A stretch of DNA of 23,982 nt, taken from contig DAOVQB010000053.1 in assembly GCA_030628905.1 (NCBI GenBank), positions 1 through 23,982 on the forward strand. The letters are read 5' to 3'. Below are positions 14,993-22,239 of this stretch, one piece after another. The position numbers and the translations under genes are program-made. Each line of letters begins with the position of its first letter. Position 1 is the first letter of the stretch. The notes below the pieces were generated by a model. The model had not been told where the DNA came from and searched no databases. It worked only from the letters and a program-made list of their open reading frames with translations. The stretch is from DAOVQB01 sp023128935. Lineage in GTDB: Bacteria > Eisenbacteria > RBG-16-71-46 > CAIMUX01 > WJJG01.

Positions 14993-16195
14993 TCAATTGC
15001 CTAGCCGTCCGGGCTGCGAGTCAGTCTCTCGCCCGGTCTCTGCGCCACTCAAGGGCACCATCGATATTGCCCCGCAGTCGCATATCTCGGCACAGAGGCC
15101 GCAGCCCGTACAATCGGAAGTTATGGCATACCCCTCCCTATCGGGAACGATGGTGCCGTGAAAGCAGGCCCGATAGCACGCGCCGCAATGATTGCACTTC
15201 TCTCCGTCAATCCGTGCCCGGACCTTCCGGCGCCGGTCCACCGCCTGCAAGCCAAGCACGCGATCGCAGGCCAGGCCCCTGAGTTCAGACATCGATCTGA
15301 AGTTGTGCCGCGCCGCGTAGTCTGTGATCTCAGCGTTGATCTGACTGATAATACCGTAGCCGTTCACAATGACTGCCGTGCATATCTGGACTACCGAGGC
15401 CCCCACCAGGAGGAACTTGATGGCGTCTTCGCCGGAGGCCACTCCACCGCTTGCCGCGATATCGATCGCCAGCAACGGCGATAGCTCCGCCACCCATCTG
15501 AGAGGATAGTGGATCGACCAATAGCCGCCGTGCCCCGCAAAGGCGCCATGCATGATAGGAGCTTGGCTTTCAACATCGACGTCGAGCCCGACGAGGCGGT
15601 TGAAGATCACTACGCCCTTTGCGCCCGCCTCCTGAACGCCCTTGGCAACCGCAGATGGATCTGTCAACTGTGAAGGCAGTTTCGCCACCACCGGGATTTT
15701 CACTGCTGACGCCACAAGCCCTGTGATACGTGTGATGCGGGCCTCTATGCCAGAATCGAGGGACATGTCAGGCCCATGGGGACATGACAGGTTGATCTCC
15801 AGGGCGTTGGCGCCAGCGCTCTCCATCATCTGAGCCATCTCGATCCAGGATCTCTCCTTGGTGCAGGCGATGCTTGCGATGACCGGGATAGTCACCCGCT
15901 TCCGGCTCTTTTCAAGCTCCGCGGCATACGCTTCAGGGCCGAATTGCGAAGCCTGCTCGTAGGAATAGAGCACGAAGTGACGCAGCCCCTTTCCCTTTTT
16001 CAGGAGGCGGAAGCGAGGCGTTGGCGATTGCCTCATGATCTCGGGTTCAGCCATGGTCTTCATGACCACCGCACCGGCCCCATGCTCCTCACAGCGCCCT
16101 ATCCGCTCAGCTGTCTCCGTAATTCCCGCAGGCGCCACGACTATTGGACTTTTCAGGTCCATCCCGAGATAGGTTGTCGAGAGGTGCGCTCTCAT
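14993..16195 (-). CDS. PreA-like FMN oxidoreductase with C-terminal 2x[4Fe-4S] ferredoxin domain
   Basis: The product is 400 aa from the ATG at 16195 (GGAG 6 bases upstream; an ATG 12 bases earlier lacks a site). It has a dihydroorotate dehydrogenase-like barrel with the active-site motif NLSCPHG (N135, C138; the Cys corresponds to the catalytic base of dihydropyrimidine dehydrogenase), KLPSQLTD and an SGGVASGEDA phosphate-binding region. Residues 334-344 and 362-372 hold two CxxCxxCxxxC clusters. The family includes the catalytic subunit of bacterial dihydropyrimidine dehydrogenase (PreA), but no PreT-type NAD(P)H subunit is encoded here, so the electron partner and substrate are unknown. 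It is the ninth gene of the operon. Its upstream junction is a 41-bp repeat array that includes its own first codons. Confidence 0.85.
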   Translation of the reverse strand: MRAHLSTTYLGMDLKSPIVVAPAGITETAERIGRCEEHGAGAVVMKTMAEPEIMRQSPTPRFRLLKKGKGLRHFVLYSYEQASQFGPEAYAAELEKSRKRVTIPVIASIACTKERSWIEMAQMMESAGANALEINLSCPHGPDMSLDSGIEARITRITGLVASAVKIPVVAKLPSQLTDPSAVAKGVQEAGAKGVVIFNRLVGLDVDVESQAPIMHGAFAGHGGYWSIHYPLRWVAELSPLLAIDIAASGGVASGEDAIKFLLVGASVVQICTAVIVNGYGIISQINAEITDYAARHNFRSMSELRGLACDRVLGLQAVDRRRKVRARIDGEKCNHCGACYRACFHGTIVPDREGYAITSDCTGCGLCAEICDCGAISMVPLSGAETGRETDSQPGRLGN

Positions 16196-16376
16196 CGCAA
16201 TCTCCATTCTGGTCGAGGAGGCCAGTGCGCTCTCATCACAGCTCCGATGCTAGGCGTGGCGGCAAGGGCACTCTTATCGCAGCCCCGATGCTAGGCGTGG
16301 CGGCAAGGGCACTCTTATCGCAGCTCCGATGCTAGGCGTGGCGGCCAGTGCCTTCTCATCGCAGACCCCGTGCTAG
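16184..16376 (-). repeat. 41-bp tandem repeat of a stop/Shine-Dalgarno/start junction (5 registers)
   Basis: Start-like triplets lie at an exact 41-base period, with their first bases on the - strand at 16359 (ATG), 16318 (ATA), 16277 (ATA), 16236 (ATG) and 16195 (ATG, the real PreA-like start). Each is preceded by GGGG or GGAG-type sequence ending TGCG or TGTG, and the three copies upstream of the last also carry CTAGCA, corresponding to the TAG stop of the aminotransferase gene (16373-16375). The module is thus the gene junction itself, amplified. Copies have diverged by several substitutions. Confidence 0.85.
16192..16236 (-). promoter_or_regulatory. Possible 14-codon leader ORF coupled to the PreA-like start
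   Basis: The last ghost start (ATG at 16236, GGAG upstream) opens a 14-codon frame, MRAHWPPRPEWRLR, whose TGA overlaps the real ATG as ATGA. A ribosome terminating there would be placed to reinitiate on the PreA-like gene. The copy at 16359 gives a similar 14-codon frame ending in TAA at the next register. Translation is unproven; it may be a neutral by-product of the repeat. Confidence 0.3.
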
Positions 16377-17611
16377 AGCAGGCAGTTGGCCACTTTCCGT
16401 ACGCCGGCCACTACATCCGCAATGTCCTGCGCGTCAAAGGTGGGCGCAAGCGGGATGTAGATCAGCTTCTCTACAACGCTCTCCGTCACAGGGCACATCC
16501 CGCGTTGGTATGCCACCTTTCCGGTATAGCGTGGGCACGTGAACGGACAGCCATCACTCGTGGCGGTGCTCATCGCAAGCACTTGCGGATAGGCATCGTA
16601 AACAGCACCTCCATATATCTGGCTCGCTCCGATGTTCTCACCATTCAGAGCATCAACGAACTTCCGTGCCGTCTCCGCCGACGGGGCGAAGAAGATCACG
16701 CTCGTGCCGATATCCTCCGCACCCTCCGAGATCCGGCGCAAAATCAGCCCTTCGATGCCACCTATCCCATCCAGGATTTCTCGCTGCGCCGCTTTCATCC
16801 GCGCGATGATGCTCTCTAGCTTTGCGAGCTGCACAAGCCCCAGTGCGCCTGCGAATTCGCTCATGCGATAGTTCTCGCCAAGAAATGGAGAGCCTCCCTC
16901 GAACTCACGCAGGTTGCCATGATCGTGACAACGGACCGCTCGGATGAAGAGATCGTAGTCACTCGTGACAAGGCACCCGCCTTCACCAGTTGTTATCAAC
17001 TTGTTCATCTGCAAGCTGAAGACACCTATCTCCCCAAGCGTGCCGAGTTTCCGGTCCTTGTAAGCTGACCCCATGGATTGGGCACAGTCCTCGAGGATGG
17101 CAACGCCATTCTCCGCCGTGACGGAGAGGAGCGCGTCCATATCGCAGGCCACACCTTGTAGGTGCACGGGCATGATTGCCTTTGTTCGCGGTGAGAGTTT
17201 GGCTTTCACGTCCGCGGGATCGATGTTCAGAGTGTCGTCCACCTCAGCAAATACCGGTACTGCCCTTGCTGCCACAACCGCACTTACACAAGCGATGAAT
17301 GTAAACGCAGGAATAATCACCTCATCTCCGGGACCGACGCCAAGCGAGACGAGTCCGACCTTCAAGGCAGCCGTAGCCGACGAAGTACCGAGCGCATGAC
17401 GCGTTCCAATGTACTCGGCCATGCAGTCTTCAAACGCAGAGACCTTCTTCAGCAGATCGGGACCATAGTACCTGAAGGGGGACTTATGCTCGAGCACCTC
17501 GAGCAACGCTTCCCGCTCTTCCTCCCCCATAACCAGTGCGCCCGGATATGGCGGCGGCAGAGGCACGCGTCGAACGGGTTCACCCCCCTCAATGGCAAGC
17601 CTCTTCTTCAT
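16373..17611 (-). CDS. DegT/DnrJ/EryC1/StrS-family PLP aminotransferase
   Basis: The 412-aa product is full length for the family. Expected PLP-site elements are visible: SSATAAL (77-83, phosphate binding), LEDCAQSMG (D175, pyridine N contact) and FSLQMNKLITTGEGG with K204 as the Schiff-base lysine. PAFTFIA (101-107) is also typical. Members usually aminate keto-sugars; others work on cyclitols or are dehydratases. Here the neighbours are catabolic hydrolases, so the amino acceptor or donor is unclear. The ATG overlaps the stop of the intact amidohydrolase gene by four bases (ATGA), with AGGGG upstream, so the two are coupled. Its stop codon lies in the first unit of the 41-bp repeat array. 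Confidence 0.88.
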   Translation of the reverse strand: MKKRLAIEGGEPVRRVPLPPPYPGALVMGEEEREALLEVLEHKSPFRYYGPDLLKKVSAFEDCMAEYIGTRHALGTSSATAALKVGLVSLGVGPGDEVIIPAFTFIACVSAVVAARAVPVFAEVDDTLNIDPADVKAKLSPRTKAIMPVHLQGVACDMDALLSVTAENGVAILEDCAQSMGSAYKDRKLGTLGEIGVFSLQMNKLITTGEGGCLVTSDYDLFIRAVRCHDHGNLREFEGGSPFLGENYRMSEFAGALGLVQLAKLESIIARMKAAQREILDGIGGIEGLILRRISEGAEDIGTSVIFFAPSAETARKFVDALNGENIGASQIYGGAVYDAYPQVLAMSTATSDGCPFTCPRYTGKVAYQRGMCPVTESVVEKLIYIPLAPTFDAQDIADVVAGVRKVANCLL

Positions 17612-18435
17612 TTCCGCAACCCCTCGTGCATGCCGAAGAGCCTTGCGGCATTCCCGCCCAATACCATCTCCTTGTCCGATTCCGCAATATCTGCATAGAT
17701 GATCTTTCCCAGTTGCGTTACAGCAGATAAAAACGGCACATCGGAACCGTAGAGCACCCTCTCTGCTCCAAGCTCCTCCACCATCATCTTTATAACGCCC
17801 GGATAAAGACGCGATGAGGCCGTATCGAGATACACGTTCGGGAAAGCCTTAGCCACCTCGATGGCCTCCAGTATGCCGTCATATTCCCCACCCGAGTGCC
17901 CGAGGATGATGACAGCATCCGGATATTCTTCCGCAGGTCCGCGGATCAATGAAGGATGGCAAAACTTGAGTAGTGGATCTACGTATCGCGCGCTGTTCCA
18001 AGTGTGAATGAGGACCGGAGCGTTGCGCGCCGCAGAGAACTCCCAGACCGGTCTGTAGCGGGGATCATCCAGACTTATCTGATCGCAATAGGGGTGGATC
18101 TTGATGCCCTTGAACCCTAACTCATCAAAGCAGCGCGTCAGTTCGCCTTCCATGATTTCTGGATAATTGGCGTTGACCCTGGCATACCCCACGAACCTAT
18201 CGGGATGGGCTGTGACCGCCTGCCCAACGACATCGTTGCCGGCCGGCGTGATATTACCGAATGTGCTTACAGCAACTAGATCGATACCAACACGGTCCAA
18301 GGCAGCAACAAACCCCGAGTCCGAGGTCTGCGGAATGTGGAACCCGCTGCAGATCCCAAAGTGCCCGTGGCAATCGAAGATAAAAACATCAGAAAACGGC
18401 TTCCCTTCGCGGGCAGTCTTCACAAAGCTATCCAT
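17608..18435 (-). CDS. Amidohydrolase (COG2159 type), intact metal site
   Basis: The product is 275 aa from the ATG at 18435 (AGGA 7 bases upstream; a GTG directly before is the alternative start). It is a TIM-barrel metal-dependent hydrolase of the amidohydrolase-2 family. The metal and active-site pattern is complete: H23-x-H25 (DCHGHFG), H114 (KIHPY), H144 (LIHTW), H180 (GHSGG) and D232 (YGSD). Relatives hydrolyse or decarboxylate cyclic and aromatic acids. The same operon holds two related proteins that have lost most of these residues. Its stop overlaps the aminotransferase start. Substrate unknown. Confidence 0.85.
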   Translation of the reverse strand: MDSFVKTAREGKPFSDVFIFDCHGHFGICSGFHIPQTSDSGFVAALDRVGIDLVAVSTFGNITPAGNDVVGQAVTAHPDRFVGYARVNANYPEIMEGELTRCFDELGFKGIKIHPYCDQISLDDPRYRPVWEFSAARNAPVLIHTWNSARYVDPLLKFCHPSLIRGPAEEYPDAVIILGHSGGEYDGILEAIEVAKAFPNVYLDTASSRLYPGVIKMMVEELGAERVLYGSDVPFLSAVTQLGKIIYADIAESDKEMVLGGNAARLFGMHEGLRK

Positions 18436-18549
18436 CACTTCATCCTACCCCATCTATTCCATTCAGCTTCACCACGCCATCGGAGTGCTCCCCGTATGGA
18501 AATGCCGACATCAATGCTCCTGCCGAGAACAGTCCAGGCGCCGCTGTTC

Positions 18550-19311
18550 TCATGAGCGTTGTACTCCGGGCGAGAATGCCGAGTCCAACAGGCGGCGGAG
18601 ATTCCCGCCCGCGATCATTCCCTTTTCCTCATCCGATATCCGCGCATATTTCACGGCCATAACAGACGGACCGGGACTAAAGTGGGGTGTGAATGTGCCA
18701 AAGAGCAGTCGCTCTGCACCAAACTCTAGAGTGAGGTCCTCGATTCCACAGTGCAATTGGAACTGCGAAGTATCAATGTACAGATTGCTGGTTCCCGCTA
18801 AGAGCGCATAGACCATCCTGCTCAGCCGGAATGGAGCTCCTGCCAGTACAACGGGCAATCGCGGGTGGTTCCTGCAGAGAGAGTGCAACGCATCACAACT
18901 CGCCTCCTCGAAGTCGATGAAAAGAGGAACCGCCTGCTCCTCGAGAGCGCTCAGCAGATCACCACAACTCCATTCCGAGAGGGACCAATTGTGCGTATTC
19001 GGATATACCCTTGCCGCTCGCACGCCGCTCTGGCGCATTATCTCAACCAGTTCCCGCGCCGGCGGCATCTCCTTCGTCTGGCCGGGGAGCACGCACCAGC
19101 AGGCGTGGAGGTTCGGAAAACCGCGCAATTCATCTTGAAGCCGACGATTCCCCACAGCTGGATGGTATTCTTTGGATTCGGCGTGAAAAACCAGCGCCTG
19201 ATCTATGCCGGCCTGCCGCATGATCCCGGCCAGCTCCTCGGCACTTTCGATGTAACCGGGCAGCGGCACCGCCAGCTTGCCCACACAACAATTGCAGTCG
19301 AATGTACTCAC
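18550..19311 (-). CDS. Amidohydrolase-like protein lacking the canonical metal site
   Basis: The 253-aa product follows the COG2159 layout (GFPNLHACWCVLP, GVRAARVYPNTHNWSL, LPVVLAG, FGAERLLFGTF) but the catalytic positions differ. The HxH region reads DCNCC (5-9), the GHSGG region reads AGAPF (158-161), and the GSD region reads GTF (205-207). It is therefore probably not a classical metal hydrolase, and may be a pseudoenzyme, a partner of the intact paralogue or an enzyme using other chemistry (it is Cys-rich). The start is GTG at 19311 with GGGG 9 bases upstream. A 114-base gap follows it and a 91-base gap precedes it; neither shows a clear element. Confidence 0.75.
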   Translation of the reverse strand: MSTFDCNCCVGKLAVPLPGYIESAEELAGIMRQAGIDQALVFHAESKEYHPAVGNRRLQDELRGFPNLHACWCVLPGQTKEMPPARELVEIMRQSGVRAARVYPNTHNWSLSEWSCGDLLSALEEQAVPLFIDFEEASCDALHSLCRNHPRLPVVLAGAPFRLSRMVYALLAGTSNLYIDTSQFQLHCGIEDLTLEFGAERLLFGTFTPHFSPGPSVMAVKYARISDEEKGMIAGGNLRRLLDSAFSPGVQRS

Positions 19312-19402
19312 TTATTGAGCCCCACGTCCCATAGGGAGAGCATCCTGCATCTATGGACCATACCCCTTCGCTGACAGACAGATTCCTTCTCCAATCAACA
19401 AC

Positions 19403-20485
19403 CTAACCCTTGAGACTGACGCCGAGCCCCGTGCCGGTGGGAAGCGCGAAGTAGCCTTCCCCGCACGTGGCGAGAAAGGGAGCTTGCTCGATTATGTCCG
19501 CCGCTAGCATCTCCGGCCCGATCATCTCGCAGGCAAAATCGATGTTCGGGGTTGCTATCGCAAAGTGCAACCCTGCCGCCGTTCCGATCCCCATTTCAAC
19601 CATCGAGCCGATGAGGCACGGGATGCCCGCGCCAGCAGCGATATCGGCAACCGCGCGCGACCCCCGCAGTCCACATGGTTTCATGATCTTGATATTGATG
19701 ATATCCGCTGCCCTCTGCCTTATCAGTTCGATCGCATCTTGCGCGTTGAAGACGCTCTCGTCCGCCATGATGGGGGTATCTAGCGCAGCACACAATCGTC
19801 CCATGCCTTCAATGTCGCTGCGCGGCAGCGGCTGTTCGATCAGCTCCAGATCGAATCTCTCCATCTTTGGCAGGATTCCAATGGCGGTATCGTAGTCATA
19901 TCCCTGGTTCGCATCCACCCGCAACCTGACCCGGCTTCCTATCGCTTCCCGGACAGCGCGCACCGCCTCGATGTCCCGCTCCGCGTCGCGCCCAACCTTG
20001 ATCTTGATGGTTCCAAACCCTTTTCCCGCATACTTCGCGGCCTCGCCTGCCACCTCCTCAATGCCCCCGAGACCGATCGCCCAGGCTAGTGGCACCCGTT
20101 CCCTGAAGCACCCACCCAGGAGGCGATAGACGGGTTGGTCCGTCAGCTTGCCGACAAGGTCATGCAGCGCGAGATCTATCGCGGCCTTCGCAATGCTGTT
20201 TCCGCTGGCTGCTGCGTCGAGTCTCGCCATGATCGCGTTGATGTCAAACGGATCGCACCCGCGGACCGCGGGGATCAGTTTCTCTCTCAAGACCGCTTCC
20301 ACACTCGTGTGCGTCTCCTCGGAGTAGGATGGCATTGTGGCAGCCTCGCCGAGACCGAAAACACCATCGGTAGTTGTGATCCTCACAAGTGCATGCTCAC
20401 ACAACGACGTCGACCCACCCGCTATGGCAAACGGCTTCTTATAGGGAACCGCTCTCTGGAGGACCTCTATCTCAGCGATCTTCAC
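19403..20485 (-). CDS. Enolase-superfamily enzyme (muconate lactonising/dipeptide epimerase-like)
   Basis: The 360-aa product has the full MLE-subgroup catalytic set: K161-I-K163 as the first base, metal ligands D191 (VDANQG), E217 (LIEQPL) and D242 (ADES), and K266 (NIKIMK) as the opposite base. These enzymes abstract an alpha proton from a carboxylate, giving racemisation, epimerisation, cycloisomerisation or dehydration. The region that often carries DxD in Ala-Glu epimerases reads PNIDFACE, so the dipeptide activity is not assured. The start is GTG at 20485 with GGAGG 5 bases upstream; the same start sequence is duplicated 72 bases upstream at the end of the preceding gene. Substrate unknown. 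Confidence 0.88.
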   Translation of the reverse strand: MKIAEIEVLQRAVPYKKPFAIAGGSTSLCEHALVRITTTDGVFGLGEAATMPSYSEETHTSVEAVLREKLIPAVRGCDPFDINAIMARLDAAASGNSIAKAAIDLALHDLVGKLTDQPVYRLLGGCFRERVPLAWAIGLGGIEEVAGEAAKYAGKGFGTIKIKVGRDAERDIEAVRAVREAIGSRVRLRVDANQGYDYDTAIGILPKMERFDLELIEQPLPRSDIEGMGRLCAALDTPIMADESVFNAQDAIELIRQRAADIINIKIMKPCGLRGSRAVADIAAGAGIPCLIGSMVEMGIGTAAGLHFAIATPNIDFACEMIGPEMLAADIIEQAPFLATCGEGYFALPTGTGLGVSLKG

Positions 20486-20576
20486 TCCAACCTCCTGCTT
20501 GCTTCATGCAGCCGCTGATGAGCACTCTGCCAAACCCCACACCTCAGCGATCTTCACTCCACCCTCATGCTTGCTT
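20471..20576 (-). repeat. 34-bp direct repeat of a translation start, 72-bp spacing
   Basis: Positions 20471-20504 and 20543-20576 match at 32 of 34 bases. One copy is the Shine-Dalgarno, GTG start and first codons of the enolase-superfamily gene. The other is the end of the FAH-family gene, whose TGA overlaps the ghost GTG (GTGA). The ghost start is in frame with the real one but is stopped by TGA after 17 codons. The two genes were probably once directly coupled and then separated by this duplication. Confidence 0.8.
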
Positions 20577-21495
20577 CTCTCACGCCGCCCCCTTCTACCA
20601 CCCTGTTTCTCAACGTCCCGATGTTCTCTATCGTGGCCTCGACGACATCGCCCGGGACAAGCGGTGAAATACCCTCAGGCGTTCCCGTCAGAATGATATC
20701 ACCTGGCAGCAGCGTCATATGACTGGAGATAAATGAGATCACCTCAGGTATCTTGAACACCATCTTGGAGGTGTTGGACCGTTGGCGCACTTCTCCATTC
20801 ACTTTGAGTTCCAGCTCAAGGTTGTGGGCATCGGACACTGCATCCCGCGGCACCAGGTAGGGCCCCATGGGCGCAAACGTATCGAAACTCTTGGAGCGCA
20901 GCCATGGATTTCCCTTTCCTATGTCCCGCTCCTGCATGTGTCTTGCTGAGACATCATTGGCAATTGTATAGCCGGCAATATAGTCCCAAGCATCCCCAGT
21001 GCGGATATCCTTTGCTCTGCGCCCTATGACGACGGCAAGCTCAATCTCGTGGTCCATACGGGTCACCTGAGGCGGATATACGATATCCCCTCCGTGGGCC
21101 ACCATCGAGGTTGTTACCTTGTCAAAGATGATGGGCTCATCAGGAACATCGAGGCCACTCTCTTCAGCGTGCGCTCTGTAGTTTCTTCCCAATGCGAGTA
21201 TTTTGGAGGGTCGTGAGATAGGAAGCTCATACGCTATCTCCCCCTCAAGCGTGAAGTCCTCGACCAAGCCGTGCTTTTCCAAGAAGGACACCACGCTTGA
21301 AAACGAGTCCCGCGAAAAATGCCCCCCCTCTATCATCGCTTCAAGTGTCCGGAACTCCGAGACGACTGAACTCCCCTTATCTGCAAGCTCATACACCTGT
21401 GCGGCGCGGCAGAAATCTATTACTGAATCGCCCGTCATCAGGCCGATTCTCTTTTCTCCTCCAGCAGAGAACATGAATGGTTTCATTCCCCTCAT
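20554..21495 (-). CDS. Fumarylacetoacetate hydrolase (FAH) family protein
   Basis: The 313-aa product has a variable N-terminal domain (about 1-95) and the FAH catalytic domain. Visible signatures: LALGRNYRAHA (101-110), metal ligands E150 and E152 (DHEIELAVVIG) and D181 (IANDVSARHMQERD), a KSFDTFAPMGPYL block, and DIILTGTPEG near the end. Family members cleave C-C bonds in diketo acids such as acylpyruvates and 2,4-diketo-3-deoxy sugars, or decarboxylate or isomerise catechol-pathway products. A late C-C hydrolysis step in the operon's pathway is likely. The start is ATG at 21495; an ATG nine bases later is possible. It is preceded by an 8-bp repeat in which each unit contains GGGGATGA. Confidence 0.88.
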   Translation of the reverse strand: MRGMKPFMFSAGGEKRIGLMTGDSVIDFCRAAQVYELADKGSSVVSEFRTLEAMIEGGHFSRDSFSSVVSFLEKHGLVEDFTLEGEIAYELPISRPSKILALGRNYRAHAEESGLDVPDEPIIFDKVTTSMVAHGGDIVYPPQVTRMDHEIELAVVIGRRAKDIRTGDAWDYIAGYTIANDVSARHMQERDIGKGNPWLRSKSFDTFAPMGPYLVPRDAVSDAHNLELELKVNGEVRQRSNTSKMVFKIPEVISFISSHMTLLPGDIILTGTPEGISPLVPGDVVEATIENIGTLRNRVVEGGGVREASMRVE

Positions 21496-21528
21496 CCCCT
21501 CATCCCCTCATCCCCTCATCCTCTCATA
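21486..21528 (-). repeat. 8-bp tandem repeat ATGAGGGG with five start codons at the FAH start
   Basis: On the - strand ATGAGGGG repeats with start triplets at 21527, 21519, 21511, 21503 and 21495 (exact 8-base steps), then ATG again at 21486. Frames opened at 21519, 21511 and 21503 read M-R-G-stop, and each TGA overlaps the next ATG. The GGGG of the preceding unit lies at a workable Shine-Dalgarno distance from each ATG. Confidence 0.8.
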
Positions 21529-21603
21529 CGACGATCGCCGCAGCTCATCCCTGCTACTCGACGATCGCAACAACTCATCCCTGCTACTCGACGATCGCAA
21601 CAA
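21525..21603 (-). repeat. 30-bp tandem repeat at the cyclase gene end (about 2.7 copies)
   Basis: The unit at 21554-21583 repeats its first 20 bases exactly at 21584-21603, which encode the last codons (VVAIVE and TAG stop) of the cyclase gene, and again with changes at 21525-21553. Each unit carries the old stop plus CAGGGATGA, a start-like site. Together with the adjoining 8-bp array it forms the whole cyclase/FAH junction. Confidence 0.8.
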
Positions 21604-22204
21604 CGCGCGCCGGCGCACCATCGACGCCCCGCACCTTCAGGGGCAACGCCAGTAGCTTGATCCGATCGCTTTCGATCGAATCGAGGTTTACGAGGTTCTC
21701 AACAAGAAGCCGTCCTGCGCCCAGCACGATCTTGTGAACTTCCGCACCGAGCGGCAGATCGCACGCAATGAACTTGGCCCCCTTGTCGACCAGGACCTGA
21801 GCAGCCTCGGGCTCGAAAACGGGGAAGTCCTTGTAGAAGCCGCCTGAATCCCAGCGCCTGTGCCAACCGGTGTTTATGAGAACGCCAACATTCTGGTTAA
21901 CTTCAAGATGGGAAATATGCCCAGCTATGACATGTGAGTTCTCGCGGATATCCTGAAGCCTGCATACCAAACAATCGCCCACCAACATGTCTAGTGGGAC
22001 TTGGTCAATGGTCGCAGCCCCCTGGAAGAAATGCGCAGGCGCATCAATATGGGTACCCGTGTGAGTCGCCAGCACGAGTCTGTGAACTAGGCATCCGTTA
22101 TCCTCATAGGTACCTGTTATCTCGCTTGAGAAGGGGGCATGGTAGCCGCCTGTGAACATCGTCATGCCTTCAAAGAGGTCCACACTAAGGTCGATCATCC
22201 TCAT
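21584..22204 (-). CDS. Cyclase-family (PF04199, KynB-like) metal-dependent hydrolase
   Basis: The product is 206 aa from the ATG at 22204, which has GGAGG 6 bases upstream; a GTG 15 bases earlier is the alternative. The family signature is complete: THTGTHIDAPAHF with H48, H52, D54 and H58 as metal ligands or active-site residues, followed by CRLQDIRENSHV and GVLINTGWHRRWDS. Known members are kynurenine formamidase (KynB) and isatin hydrolase, which open amide bonds by hydrolysis. No tryptophan-pathway partners (kynureninase, tryptophan dioxygenase) are in the window, so a different amide or lactone is more likely. The gene lies 35 bases after the TIM-barrel gene. Its last codons have been duplicated downstream in a 30-bp repeat. 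Confidence 0.87.
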   Translation of the reverse strand: MRMIDLSVDLFEGMTMFTGGYHAPFSSEITGTYEDNGCLVHRLVLATHTGTHIDAPAHFFQGAATIDQVPLDMLVGDCLVCRLQDIRENSHVIAGHISHLEVNQNVGVLINTGWHRRWDSGGFYKDFPVFEPEAAQVLVDKGAKFIACDLPLGAEVHKIVLGAGRLLVENLVNLDSIESDRIKLLALPLKVRGVDGAPARVVAIVE

Positions 22205-22239
22205 TGCCAACCTCCCCACCTTCCCTCAGGCCCGCTCCG

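Noticed and set aside
16210..16376. CRISPR-like array
   Set aside because: The 41-bp units are head-to-tail with no unique spacers, diverge gradually, and align with a gene start. No cas genes are present.
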